64,000 nt of DNA, from the NCBI GenBank assembly GCA_024236375.1, contig JACKKP010000002.1, forward strand, positions 62,001-126,000. Direction: 5' to 3'. Positions 43,847-54,023 of this stretch are shown here, piece after piece. This DNA is from Rickettsiaceae bacterium. Its GTDB lineage: Bacteria > Pseudomonadota > Alphaproteobacteria > Rickettsiales > Rickettsiaceae. Made by a program: the position numbers and the translations under genes. The notes under the pieces are model-generated. The model searched no databases. It was not told where the DNA came from and saw nothing but the letters and a program-made list of their open reading frames with translations. Positions within the stretch are counted from its first letter, which is position 1; every line of letters starts with the position of its first letter.

Positions 43847-44719
43847 ATGATTTTAATTGATAATCAAGAGGAATTTGAAAAAGTATGCAATCAACTTTCT
43901 GAAGAAAAAGTGATTTGCATCGATACAGAATTTTGCCGTCGTCGTACATATTATGCCGTTTTAAGTCTTATTCAATTATCAACAAATAATCATAAAATAA
44001 TAATAGATGTATTATCCGGTATAAATATTAGTTCCTTTGCAAAATTGTTAAATAACAAAGAGATATGCAAAATATTTCATGCCCCAGATCAAGATTTAGA
44101 TATCTTTTTGCACTTATTTAAAAAATTACCTTCAAATATTTTTGATACTCAAATTGCTGCTAGCATACTTGGCTTTGGAGATATGAAAAGTTATAGTAGT
44201 CTCTGCAAAGATGTTTTAAATATTAATCTAGATAAAACCTTGCAAAAAGCTGACTGGTTAGTACGCCCTTTAGATGCAAACTTACTTAATTATGCAATAA
44301 AAGATGTAGAATATTTAATGCCTTTATATATTAATTTTTCAAATACGATCAAGAGTAGAAATTTGTGGGCAAATTATCAAGAAAGGTTGAAAAAATTATT
44401 ATCTCCAGAAAATTATAAACTCAATTTAGAAAAAATATATAGAAAAGCAGGTATTATGGATCAGTCAGAATCTGTCTTAAGAAATTTTAGCTATTTTGTA
44501 TTACTACGCGAAGAATGTGCCCAAAAATTCGATGTACCGCGTGGTTATTGTGCTAGTGAAGCGCAATTAATTAAATTTAATCAAACATTACCTATTAATG
44601 ACCAAGATTTAGCACGCGCCCTGATCGAACGCCCTTATCTGGTACGCGCGCCTTATAAAACTAAATTATTTGAACTTTGCAAAGGTTTAAGAGAAGAAAA
44701 AAATCTGTTGTCATTTTAG
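43847..44719 (+). CDS. rnd: Ribonuclease D
   Basis: A 3'-5' exonuclease that trims tRNA and other stable RNA precursors. The 290 residues show DEDD exonuclease motifs: ICIDTEFCRRRTYY with Asp26 and Glu28, KIFHAPDQDLDIF (about 79-91) and NYAIKDVEYLMPLY (about 143-156). The C-terminal HRDC-like helical domain (about 200-290) includes REECAQKFDVPRGYC. Divergent from aspS with only 74 bases between the starts. Confidence 0.93.
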   Translation: MILIDNQEEFEKVCNQLSEEKVICIDTEFCRRRTYYAVLSLIQLSTNNHKIIIDVLSGINISSFAKLLNNKEICKIFHAPDQDLDIFLHLFKKLPSNIFDTQIAASILGFGDMKSYSSLCKDVLNINLDKTLQKADWLVRPLDANLLNYAIKDVEYLMPLYINFSNTIKSRNLWANYQERLKKLLSPENYKLNLEKIYRKAGIMDQSESVLRNFSYFVLLREECAQKFDVPRGYCASEAQLIKFNQTLPINDQDLARALIERPYLVRAPYKTKLFELCKGLREEKNLLSF

Positions 44720-44785
44720 ATATTAAATAAGTTTGGATTATTTATCATACTCCTAATAAAAAATTAATTTTTTAATTAATTTAAG

Positions 44786-44814
44786 TTGTTAATATATAAT
44801 TTATCTAATAAAAT
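44786..44814 (+). promoter_or_regulatory. Likely promoter of the ankyrin gene
   Basis: -35 TTGTTA (44786-44791), 17-base spacer, -10 TAAAAT (44809-44814), 57 bases before the ATG, with AGGT about 7 bases ahead of it. Confidence 0.45.
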
Positions 44815-44870
44815 TAATAAATTATCTTACTCCACAGTAAAAGTAACTTAATAATAATTCAGGTAAATTA

Positions 44871-45803
44871 ATGTCAAAACAAGTAAATTATAATACAGCA
44901 TCCGCTACTCTACCTTACTATAATAGTTCAATATCAACTTTACATGAAGCAGCGTTTATAGGAGATATAGACCTTATAAACCATCTGCTAGATGGTAACG
45001 CTGATCCTAATGCTCAGAATGCAGAAGGAACAACACCACTTCATTATGCATCTTGGTGGACAAGTAAAAAAGTAATCAAATTACTTTTAGATAGACAAGC
45101 AGACCCCAATATACAAGACATTGATAAACAAACACCTTTACACTATGCACCTTATTACAGAGATAAAAGAATAACAGAATTATTGCTCGATAGGAATGCA
45201 AACCCTGATATTCAGGATAATGAAGGTCATACAGCACTTCACCATGCAACTTATAGTATGGATACAGAAACAATAAAATTACTACTTAAGAAAAAAGCAA
45301 ACCCTAATATCATGGACATAAAAAAAGAAACACCACTTCATCATACTGTCTATGCTTTTACAAAACATCTAGACAATCTATTTAGTATAAATAATGCACT
45401 TAATATGTATAATGAAGATATACCACTAGCTCTCGAAAGAATGGAAGCACCATATATAGAACTCATTAAATTGTTTTTAGTAGAAGATAATATTGACTTT
45501 ACAATAGAAAATAATAAAGACCAACGGATCATTGATTTAATGAAAATAGAAGAAAATAAGGAATATATAAAGAGTATCATTAAAAAGGATAGCGCAACAG
45601 CCCTTAGACACATCATGTACTCTCAATATGTAGAAGATAATATTCATTTTACCGAAGACGAAAAAGTAGAATTATATGACTATGTAAATAATTCTGCACT
45701 TATCAAATCCGCTAGGCAATTTCAATCTTCCGAACAGAACTCAATAACAGAGTTGTCTGGATTAGAGGATTTCAACCCTAATGATACTATATCCTCACAG
45801 TAA
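44871..45803 (+). CDS. Ankyrin-repeat protein
   Basis: A 310-residue protein with about five ankyrin repeats in residues 22-165 (for example TPLHYASWWTSKKVIKLLLDR and TALHHATYSMDTETIKLLLKK, each about 33 residues with TPLH, LL and DPN or NPN loops). The final 145 residues are charged and not recognised. No signal peptide; 18 residues of polar leader (MSKQVNYNTASATLPYYN) come first. Ankyrin proteins of Rickettsiales are often type IV or type I secreted into host cells, but a secretion signal cannot be confirmed by eye. Monocistronic, with its own likely promoter. Confidence 0.92.
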   Translation: MSKQVNYNTASATLPYYNSSISTLHEAAFIGDIDLINHLLDGNADPNAQNAEGTTPLHYASWWTSKKVIKLLLDRQADPNIQDIDKQTPLHYAPYYRDKRITELLLDRNANPDIQDNEGHTALHHATYSMDTETIKLLLKKKANPNIMDIKKETPLHHTVYAFTKHLDNLFSINNALNMYNEDIPLALERMEAPYIELIKLFLVEDNIDFTIENNKDQRIIDLMKIEENKEYIKSIIKKDSATALRHIMYSQYVEDNIHFTEDEKVELYDYVNNSALIKSARQFQSSEQNSITELSGLEDFNPNDTISSQ

Positions 45804-45933
45804 GCATTAACTACAATAGAATAATACTTATTGTATAGTAAGGAATGTTGGCTTACTACAACATACGGTTGATTATATAATAATATCTACTTTAATATTA
45901 ATCAGAAAGCTGTTGATTTATCTCTATACAAAC

Positions 45934-48900
45934 TTACTTAACTTTTGATTCTAAAGTTTTATAATCAATTTTTCCTGAAGCTAACATTGGTACTACATCT
46001 ATATATATAATCTCTTTAGGAATATTTAATTCGGATAATTGCATTTGATGTATTACCTGTACTAATGCATTTTTACAAAGTGATTTATTTGTTGTAAAAG
46101 CTATTATTTTTTCGCCTTTTTTATTATCTTCTACAGAAATCACCGCATGCGCATGTAAAGGATCAGCTTTAGATAATAATTGTTCTACTGCAGTTAGTGA
46201 GATCATTTCACCAGCAATTTTAGCAAAACGTTTTTCTCTACCTAAAATAGTGATAAAACCCTCTTGATCAACAGCAACAATATCACCAGTATCATACCAC
46301 CCTTCACCTAACTGCTCCATTCTAGTGGGTAAAATAACCCCCGGATAATCTGACGTAATATATCCTAGCATAATATTTGGCCCCTTAATACATAACCTAC
46401 CCCCTTTACTAATCCCTTCAACTGGTTGTAAAAAATATTCAATATTTGGCAATAATTTTCCGACACTGCCTACTTTATTATACATTGGATTATTAAAAGA
46501 CAATACTGGTGAAGCTTCAGTTACACCATAACCTTCGAAAATTCTGATACCAAATTTTTCTGACCATATTTGCCTAGTTTTATCTTTTACTTTTTCTGCA
46601 CCAGCTATAACATATCTTAGTGTATGAAGATCATATGGATGTGCATATTGTGCATAATTACCCAAGAAAGTATCAGTACTAAACATAATAGTTGCACCTA
46701 TATAATATATTATTTCTGGGATGATACGGTAATGTAACGGATTAGGATAAAAATATACCTTAGTGCCATTAAGAACCATTATCAAACTTGTGGTCAAACC
46801 AAAAGAATGAAACATTGGTAGTGAATTAAAAGCGACGTCATAAGGTTTAATATCAATTCTAGCTAGCACTTGGTTACGATTGGCTTGTATATTATTATGT
46901 GATAAAGCAACCGCTTTTGGTATATTTTCAGTGCCAGAAGTAAATAAAATCACCGCTAACTCTTGTGAATTTTGTTGTGGGCAAATTATATTATAATAAG
47001 TTTGAGGAAATAAAGCACCAATAAATGATTTTACTTTGACAAATAAAGTAAGATTTTTCCTTATATCTTCTAAAAAAATTATCTTTATTCCGGCTTTTTT
47101 TAAAGAAATAATTAATTGCTCAAATGAAGCTTTTTCAACAAATTTTCTTGAAGTAAAAATAATATTGATTGCTGCTGAACGGCAAGAAACAATAATATTA
47201 TTAACACCAGAAGTAAAATTAATCATAGCAGTCACTTTTCCTATGGATTGTAATGCCAAAAAGGTTAAAAATGTAGCGTTACTATTAGGTAGCATTATAC
47301 CTATATTACGATAATTATCTGTCTGTTTTTTAACTAAATTACTTAAAATAAATGTTTTAAATAATATGGAATGATATTTTGCCTCATTATTATCTGCGTC
47401 TTGTATTATGATACGTTTATTTCCATATAACTTACTTGCCTCAATAAATGAATTCATAATAGTTTTTTGATAATTTGAACTCAAAAATAGCATATTGCTC
47501 ATTACATCATATAATTTGTCAGTAATATATTTTCTTCTTTCTTTACCACTGATTTCAGTTTCAGGTATAAATTTCACTGGAGGCAATATAGTAATGGTAA
47601 TTTTACGCTTGAAAGGAAACCAACTAGCTTCTATGTTTTTACGATTTTTGGAAAATATCGTAAATTGTGTACCATCAATTCGAATAGGTAACAAACTAGC
47701 ATTTGCTTTATCAGCAATCATACCAGGCCCTTCATATATTTTCATTAAAGACCCAGTACTACTAATCCTTCCTTCCGGAAAAATCGCAATTTTATGATTT
47801 TTTTTAACTTCAGTTATCAAAGTTTTAATAGCCAACGAGCTGGTTGTGTCGATGGGATATGTCTTGATTATTTTTAAAAATGGTCTAATCCACCATTCTT
47901 TTGCAATATGAGTATTAATTGCAAATTTTATAGTTTCTGGTATATAGGTTGCAATCAACGGTGGATCCAAGTAAGATAAGTGATTAGCAATAATTACTGC
48001 TTTTTTCCCAGCTTTGCCAAAATTTTCTAATCCTTTAACTTCGACATTATATAAACTACCTATTAAGAATTTAAATAACTTACGCCATATAACCATTGGT
48101 ATAATAATTGACTTAGGTATTAAGCAATAAATATATATAGATATCACCAAATTAAGTAGACTAATAATTAAAATTGCTGTAGGAATATTAGAACCAAAAA
48201 GGAATAATAATGACAAAAATGCTGTCGAGCTGATCATAAAGAGAGCGTTAATGAAATTATTAGTGGCAATTACTCTGCTTCTATAATTTGATACCGTAAA
48301 ATATTGCATTACAGCAAACAAAGGTACAACATATATGCCGCTTATAGCAGATAATAAGAATAAATCGATTATTATCCTCCAAGAATGTTTATTAGACAAA
48401 AATTGCCATATAGTTCTTAATGTTTCAGTTTCATAGTGAATAGAAGCAATATTAGTTGCAAAATATAGATCTATTCCACATAATGTGATTCCTAGTGAGG
48501 CTAAAAATACATATTTTGTAGTAATTTTGCTTTGAAAAATTTTGTTACATATGAATGCCCCAGTACCTACTCCTATCGAAAAAACTGCTAAAAATAAATT
48601 GGTAACATTTTCATCAGCAGCAAGAATATTTTTAGCTAAAGCAGGAATTTGTGCAATAAATGCAACTCCAATAAACCAAAACCAAGAAATACCTAATATA
48701 GATAAATATATATTATTCTTAGCTAAGGCATATCTCATCATATTTAAAGTTTCTTGCCAAAGATTATAATTTATCTTCATATCTGGTGTAAAATTATTGG
48801 ATTTTGGCATGAAGAATGAAGAAATTAAACCTATACTTGCCGCTAAAACAGATAAAGTTATTACTATATGACTATTAAAATTATATAAATTACCCAGCAT

Positions 48901-49386
48901 AGTACCTAATAATATAGCTAAAAAGGTACCTGCCTCAATAAGTCCATTGGCACTCAATAATTCATCCTTTTTCATATGATCAGGAAGTACACTATATTTA
49001 ATAGGACCAAAAAAAGTTGAGTGTATGCCCATAAGACCAACACAACTAAATAATATCAATAAATTGACATGATAAAAACCATAAATAGCCAGTAATATTA
49101 TGAATACTTCAGCAAATTTAATTATTTTAACTACAGTTGTTCTTTCATATTTATCGGCAATTTGGCCAGCAATACTTGCAAATAACAAAAAAGGTGTAAT
49201 AAAAATTATATTAGCAGACATCACAAGCAAATACGGCGAATAATTTAGCTCAGCAGAGATTTTATAAGTAACTAATATGATCAATGCATTTTTCAGAATA
49301 CTATCATTAAGACACCCAAAAAATTGTACTAAAAAGATGGGGAGAAATCTAATATCTTTAAAAAGAGTAGTTTGCTTACAAATCAT
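45934..49386 (-). CDS. LplT-PlsC-AMP ligase triple-domain fusion (Aas-like)
   Basis: A 1150-residue protein. Residues 1 to about 430 are an MFS permease like LplT (lysophospholipid flippase), with 12 helices. Residues about 450-640 are a PlsC-type acyltransferase: ANHLSYLDPP at about 468 with FPEGRISSTGSL after it. Residues about 650-1150 are an AMP-forming ligase: ILFTSGTENIPKAVALSHNN (about 815), EGYGVTEASPVLS, WYDTGDIV and GREKRFAKIAGEM. In enterobacteria LplT and Aas are two genes; they take back lysophosphatidylethanolamine and reacylate it with an ACP-linked fatty acid. The fusion gives the whole path in one polypeptide and may recycle bacterial or host lysolipids. Monocistronic. Confidence 0.9.
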   Translation of the reverse strand: MICKQTTLFKDIRFLPIFLVQFFGCLNDSILKNALIILVTYKISAELNYSPYLLVMSANIIFITPFLLFASIAGQIADKYERTTVVKIIKFAEVFIILLAIYGFYHVNLLILFSCVGLMGIHSTFFGPIKYSVLPDHMKKDELLSANGLIEAGTFLAILLGTMLGNLYNFNSHIVITLSVLAASIGLISSFFMPKSNNFTPDMKINYNLWQETLNMMRYALAKNNIYLSILGISWFWFIGVAFIAQIPALAKNILAADENVTNLFLAVFSIGVGTGAFICNKIFQSKITTKYVFLASLGITLCGIDLYFATNIASIHYETETLRTIWQFLSNKHSWRIIIDLFLLSAISGIYVVPLFAVMQYFTVSNYRSRVIATNNFINALFMISSTAFLSLLFLFGSNIPTAILIISLLNLVISIYIYCLIPKSIIIPMVIWRKLFKFLIGSLYNVEVKGLENFGKAGKKAVIIANHLSYLDPPLIATYIPETIKFAINTHIAKEWWIRPFLKIIKTYPIDTTSSLAIKTLITEVKKNHKIAIFPEGRISSTGSLMKIYEGPGMIADKANASLLPIRIDGTQFTIFSKNRKNIEASWFPFKRKITITILPPVKFIPETEISGKERRKYITDKLYDVMSNMLFLSSNYQKTIMNSFIEASKLYGNKRIIIQDADNNEAKYHSILFKTFILSNLVKKQTDNYRNIGIMLPNSNATFLTFLALQSIGKVTAMINFTSGVNNIIVSCRSAAINIIFTSRKFVEKASFEQLIISLKKAGIKIIFLEDIRKNLTLFVKVKSFIGALFPQTYYNIICPQQNSQELAVILFTSGTENIPKAVALSHNNIQANRNQVLARIDIKPYDVAFNSLPMFHSFGLTTSLIMVLNGTKVYFYPNPLHYRIIPEIIYYIGATIMFSTDTFLGNYAQYAHPYDLHTLRYVIAGAEKVKDKTRQIWSEKFGIRIFEGYGVTEASPVLSFNNPMYNKVGSVGKLLPNIEYFLQPVEGISKGGRLCIKGPNIMLGYITSDYPGVILPTRMEQLGEGWYDTGDIVAVDQEGFITILGREKRFAKIAGEMISLTAVEQLLSKADPLHAHAVISVEDNKKGEKIIAFTTNKSLCKNALVQVIHQMQLSELNIPKEIIYIDVVPMLASGKIDYKTLESKVK

Positions 49387-49539
49387 CTGTTTCCTATTTG
49401 AGTAAAAAAATATAATATTTTATACAAAAATATATGTCAAATATTAGAAAAATTTCTAAACCTACTCTCACATTATTAAATAGTTAATTTCTGCGCAATA
49501 TATCGCCTTAAAGTAAAATCACATATTATGAATTGTTAC

Positions 49540-49568
49540 TTGACAATAAAACTCATTTCTTTTAGCAT
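49540..49568 (+). promoter_or_regulatory. Promoter of tRNA-Arg (ACG)
   Basis: Perfect -35 TTGACA (49540-49545), exactly 17 bases, -10 TAGCAT (49563-49568), about 20 bases before the tRNA. Confidence 0.7.
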
Positions 49569-49588
49569 GACGTTCCATAATATTTATT

Positions 49589-49665
49589 GCACCCGTAGCT
49601 CAATTGGATAGAGCACCTGACTACGGATCAGGAGGTTGAGGGTTCGAATCCTTCCGGGTGCGCCA
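49589..49665 (+). tRNA. tRNA-Arg (ACG)
   Basis: Acceptor GCACCCG/CGGGTGC, D-arm GCTC...GAGC, anticodon arm CCTGA-CTACGGA-TCAGG with anticodon ACG, T-arm with GGTTCGAATCC. The CCA end is encoded (49663-49665). Confidence 0.97.
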
Positions 49666-49920
49666 CATATCTGAATTTTATTATCACTTAATATTCTTTT
49701 AAATATAAGTTAGAATAATAAGTTATTATTCGTTATTAAACAGATTTTTTACCTTCAGCAAATTGTTGCAAAAATAATAATATTTGTAGATAATTACACA
49801 TATTAACCAAATAATATCTCAAGAGAAGTAAAAAGCTGATAAAAAAACGATATAATTACTTCTTAAAGGGGAATTTTATATTACCATAACTAAATTGATT
49901 ACAGAATCTGTTAAAAAATC

Positions 49921-50850
49921 ATGAGTAGCATCTTTGTCAATATATTACCACTTTTTCTGATAGCATTACTTGGTAATATTATAAAACGTAAATGGCTCAA
50001 ATCAGATGAATTCTGGCGTGGGCTTGAAAAATTATCCTTTTATTTGCTGTTTCCAATGGTATTATTTGAACATACCTCACAAATAGATTTTATATCAGTA
50101 AATTTTAATAACTTATTGATTGCATTGATAAGCGCGAATTTAATAGTAGCAGCTGGCCTTGTTTTTTATCGTCATAAATATAATTTTGATAATGTACAAT
50201 TTACTTCAGTGTTTCAAGGGGCCACTCGATATAATAATTATATGTTTTTTGCAATAGGTTCTGCGTTATTTGGTGATGAAGGATTACAAATTATTGCTGC
50301 TATTTCGCCTTATTTAATAATTTACACCCATATTACTTCTATCCTCATATTTTGTTATTATCTTTGTAGCCAACATACTTCAACTTTTAGTAAAGGTTTA
50401 ATGTTAATCACTAGATCAATCCTTTTAAATCCATTTGTATTAGCCAGTATACTAGGATTTTTATTTAGTTATTTTAAAGTAAGTTTAAATTTAGGAGTAT
50501 TTAACACTATAAAAACTTTAGCTGATTCTTCTTTTGCTATAGGTATGTTAATTGTCGGTGCTGGTATTAAAATCAAAGTTAATCCTAAATATCTGAATCA
50601 AGTATTATATACTAGCGGGGTAAAACTTGTTATTATGCCTATTATTAGCTGGTTTGCATTATGGATTATGTCAGTCAGCGGACTTGAGAAATCTGTTGGT
50701 ATATTATTAAGCTGCCTGCCATGTGCAAGCTCATCTTATATATTATCAAGGCAACTTGGTGGTGACCCAGAAAGCATGTCTTCAATAATAACATTAACAA
50801 CTATTTTTTCCGTCTTGTCATTATCTTTAATGGTGTGTATCCTAAATTAG
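49921..50850 (+). CDS. AEC-family transporter
   Basis: A 309-residue inner-membrane carrier of the auxin efflux carrier family with about ten hydrophobic helices. Family positions: FLIALLGNIIKRKW (about 13-26), QGATRYNNYMFFAIG (about 97-111), a central break, and GILLSCLPCASSSYILSRQLGGDPE (about 256-280, the family's P.A.NA....Y.gGD...). Substrates in bacteria include malate and other dicarboxylates. The direct neighbour is malic enzyme (14-23 bases on), so organic acid uptake for that enzyme is a reasonable inference. Confidence 0.88.
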   Translation: MSSIFVNILPLFLIALLGNIIKRKWLKSDEFWRGLEKLSFYLLFPMVLFEHTSQIDFISVNFNNLLIALISANLIVAAGLVFYRHKYNFDNVQFTSVFQGATRYNNYMFFAIGSALFGDEGLQIIAAISPYLIIYTHITSILIFCYYLCSQHTSTFSKGLMLITRSILLNPFVLASILGFLFSYFKVSLNLGVFNTIKTLADSSFAIGMLIVGAGIKIKVNPKYLNQVLYTSGVKLVIMPIISWFALWIMSVSGLEKSVGILLSCLPCASSSYILSRQLGGDPESMSSIITLTTIFSVLSLSLMVCILN

Positions 50851-50872
50851 ATGACATTAATAATTGAAAATT

Positions 50873-53140
50873 ATGGTAGATAAAAAATATTCTGAATATC
50901 TCAATGCACTGGAATATCATCAAAAAGATAGACCAGGAAAAGTTTCAATGCAACCTACAAAACCACTCTCTACACAACATGATTTAGCACTTGCTTATTC
51001 ACCTGGGGTTGCAGCACCTTGTCTTGAGATTCATAAAAATGAAGATGATATTTATAAATATACTGCTAAGGGTAATATAGTCGCAGTAATATCTAATGGT
51101 ACTGCGGTATTAGGCCTTGGAGCTATTGGCGCCTATGCTTCAAAACCTGTGATGGAAGGAAAATCAGTGTTGTTTAAAAAATTTGCCGACATTGATTCAG
51201 TTGATATTGAAGTAGATACACAAGATCCAGATGAGTTTATTAATGCAATCAAATATTTGGGTCCTAGTTGGGGCGGCATTAACCTTGAAGATATAAAAGC
51301 ACCAGAATGTTTTATTATTGAAGAAAAGCTAAAAAAACTGATGAATATTCCTGTATTTCATGATGATCAACATGGAACAGCAATTATTTCTAGTGCTGCA
51401 ATTATTAATGCATTACACCTCACTAATCGTGATATCAAAAAAGTTAAAATGGTAGTAAATGGTGCAGGAGCCGCTGCAATTGCCTGTATTAATCTGATTT
51501 ATAAATTAGGCATGCCTAAAGAAAATATTATTTTATGTGATACAAAAGGGGTAATCTATAAAGGACGTACTGAAGGTATGAATCCATGGAAAGAAGAAAA
51601 AGCAATTGATACTCCTCATAGAACATTAGTGGAAGCTTTGAAAGGAGCTGATATTTTTATGGGTTTATCTGTTAAAGGCGCTGTTTCTCAAGAGATGATT
51701 AAGTCAATGGCTGCCTCCCCTATAATTTTTGCTATGGCTAATCCTGATCCTGAAATTACTCCAGAAGAAATTAAATCAGTTCGAAGTGATGCAATAATTG
51801 CGACAGGCCGCTCAGATTATAACAATCAAGTAAATAATGTAATGGGTTTCCCTTATATTTTCAGAGGAGCATTAGATGTCAGAGCAACGTGCATCAACGA
51901 TGAAATGAAATTAGCAGCGGCGTATGCGTTAGCAGAATTAGCCCGGCAGCCTGTACCAAACGAAGTTTACCGTGCGTATGGAGGCACAAAAAAAATATTT
52001 GGCCCAGAATATATCATTCCAGTACCATTTGATCCCAGGTTAATTAGCACTATTTCGTGCGCAGTTGCAAAAGCTGCAATAGATAGCGGAGTTGCAAAAA
52101 TTACTGATATTGATTTAAAAGAATATCAAAGGAAATTACAAGAAAAACTCAATCCAGCCTTAGCGTATACACAAAATTTAAGAGCTAAAATATTAAATGC
52201 TACAAAAAAGCGAGTAATATTTGCTGAAGGCGAGGAAGAAGAAGTAATCAAAGCTGCAATATTAATGCGTGATGAAAATTACGCTATTCCTATTATTGTG
52301 GGTCGAGAAGAAAGGATCCATGATACGATAAAATCTTTAGGGAGTGATTATAACCTAGATGGTATCACTATAATGAATGCTGCTATTAACCCCAAAATCA
52401 ATGAATATATTGAACATCTATATAATAAATTAGGTAGAAATGGTTATTTAATGCGTGATTGTGCCCGCATGGTAAAAACAGATAAAAATGTTTTTAGCGC
52501 CTGCATGTTAGAATGTGGCGATGCTGATGTGTTAATCACTGGCTTAACTAAAAGTTTTTATGATTGTTTAAGTGATATAAGAAAAGTAATCGAGCCTAAA
52601 CAAGATCAAGTAATTTTAGGTTATTCAGTATTCTTACATCGAAATGAACATATTATAATTTCTGATAATACTATTTGTGATTCACCTAATACAGACGAGC
52701 TGTTAAAAATTACAAAACAAACTGCACAAATCAGTTTAAATATGGGAATTAAACCTAAAATCGCATTAGTTTCACATTCTAATTTTGGCAATCATCCTAC
52801 TGATAGAAGTGAAGTAGTTCGACAAGTAATCAATAAACTTGATGAAGAAAAAGCTGATTTCGAATATGAAGGAGAAATGAGCGTGGCAATAGCCTTAAGC
52901 AAAGATTTACAACAATTATATCCATGTTCGAGATTAACAGGGGCGGCTAATGTATTAATTATGCCTAATTTAGATTCTGCAGCAATTTCAGCATCACTCT
53001 TAAAACAATTTTCAAACGGTAATTTTATTGGACCTATATTAAATGGATTTAGTCAACCCGTACAAATAGTACCAATAAATTCTTCAGCTAATGAAATATT
53101 ACAAATTGCTATTTTTGGTATAATTGAAGCAATAAGTTAA
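50873..53140 (+). CDS. maeB: NADP-dependent malic enzyme with PTA-like C-terminal domain
   Basis: Decarboxylates malate to pyruvate. From ATG 50873 it has about 755 residues; a TTG at 50864 adds three. Residues about 15-170 are the malic N-domain with YSPGVAAPC, about 170-400 the NAD(P) domain (VVNGAGAAAIACINL) and about 425-755 a phosphotransacetylase-like domain (VIFAEGEEEEVIKAA at its start), the long multimodular form of proteobacteria. The PTA domain is regulatory rather than catalytic in studied homologues. It stands after the AEC transporter and is followed by a hairpin at 53172-53207. Confidence 0.95.
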   Translation: MVDKKYSEYLNALEYHQKDRPGKVSMQPTKPLSTQHDLALAYSPGVAAPCLEIHKNEDDIYKYTAKGNIVAVISNGTAVLGLGAIGAYASKPVMEGKSVLFKKFADIDSVDIEVDTQDPDEFINAIKYLGPSWGGINLEDIKAPECFIIEEKLKKLMNIPVFHDDQHGTAIISSAAIINALHLTNRDIKKVKMVVNGAGAAAIACINLIYKLGMPKENIILCDTKGVIYKGRTEGMNPWKEEKAIDTPHRTLVEALKGADIFMGLSVKGAVSQEMIKSMAASPIIFAMANPDPEITPEEIKSVRSDAIIATGRSDYNNQVNNVMGFPYIFRGALDVRATCINDEMKLAAAYALAELARQPVPNEVYRAYGGTKKIFGPEYIIPVPFDPRLISTISCAVAKAAIDSGVAKITDIDLKEYQRKLQEKLNPALAYTQNLRAKILNATKKRVIFAEGEEEEVIKAAILMRDENYAIPIIVGREERIHDTIKSLGSDYNLDGITIMNAAINPKINEYIEHLYNKLGRNGYLMRDCARMVKTDKNVFSACMLECGDADVLITGLTKSFYDCLSDIRKVIEPKQDQVILGYSVFLHRNEHIIISDNTICDSPNTDELLKITKQTAQISLNMGIKPKIALVSHSNFGNHPTDRSEVVRQVINKLDEEKADFEYEGEMSVAIALSKDLQQLYPCSRLTGAANVLIMPNLDSAAISASLLKQFSNGNFIGPILNGFSQPVQIVPINSSANEILQIAIFGIIEAIS

Positions 53141-53762
53141 AAATATTAAACTATTGCTGTTTAGTGTCAATAGTGAGATATTAAGCTTTTAGCTTAGTAT
53201 CCTCACTGATATAAAATTAATGTACTCAAGTGCCTATCATATAGTGATAACAAGCTTTTTGCATGGGTCACTTATTCTCTCACTATTTTCTTTAGTTTAG
53301 ACCAAGAATTAAAAAATCTGATAGAAAAACCACTCTATAAGTTTTGGATCTTAAAACTTTCATGGAAAACCATTACATAATCATAGTGGAAACCAAGTTC
53401 TTATCATTTTAATAACAAAAGGTAGTAATATATCAAACAAAAGTAATAAAAACATGCTCACTACCATAAATACCATCATAATAAAATCAGATGCCACAAA
53501 AAGTTTTTTGTTCAAATTAATAGCAGAATAAAATAGATATAAATTAGCAGAAAATTATTTAAACGCTTTGACAGAAGAATCTAATGAATCTCTAACTGGC
53601 AGTGGAGAATTGAATAGTTTAGAAAAAATACCAATGAACTTTAATTTGATTTCGTGAGTTAATATAAATCTTGTAATTTTTGAGCGATAAGTAATAAAAA
53701 GTTTCTAAGAGGTAAACGACACTTTAATCATTTGACAATTAAAGTATATACCTTTTTGCGAA
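53141..53762. other. Gene-free stretch with possible remnant
   Basis: A 620-base gap between maeB and tRNA-Arg (TCT). It begins with the maeB hairpin. A short open stretch at 53541-53657 (38 codons, KLAENYLNALTEESNESLTG onward) looks like real coding sequence but has no usable start and is preceded by an in-frame TAA at 53529-53531. The remainder shows nothing. Confidence 0.45.
53172..53207 (+). terminator. Hairpin after maeB
   Basis: AGTGAG-ATATTAAGCT (53172-53187) pairs with AGCTTAGTATCCTCACT (53191-53207) with one bulge and one wobble, loop TTT, 31 bases after the maeB stop. No U-run. Confidence 0.5.
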
Positions 53763-53839
<77 letters not shown>

Positions 53840-54023
53840 AAGATAAATGGAATATACACATTCAGGGTTTTTAAGATCCTACTAAATTTGTACAATTTTG
53901 CATGGCGCTATAATAACAGTAATATTTATATTTTCAAGGAAAAACTTGGTGAAAATATAGATTTTTGCTATATAAAAATGCATTTTCATGCAATTGACTT
54001 TACTGAATATCTTCAATAATAAA

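Noticed and set aside
43773..43949. 59-codon upstream extension of aspS
   Set aside because: It overlaps the start of rnd on the other strand, has no similarity to AspRS N-termini, and the family start MHKFRTH is at 43772.
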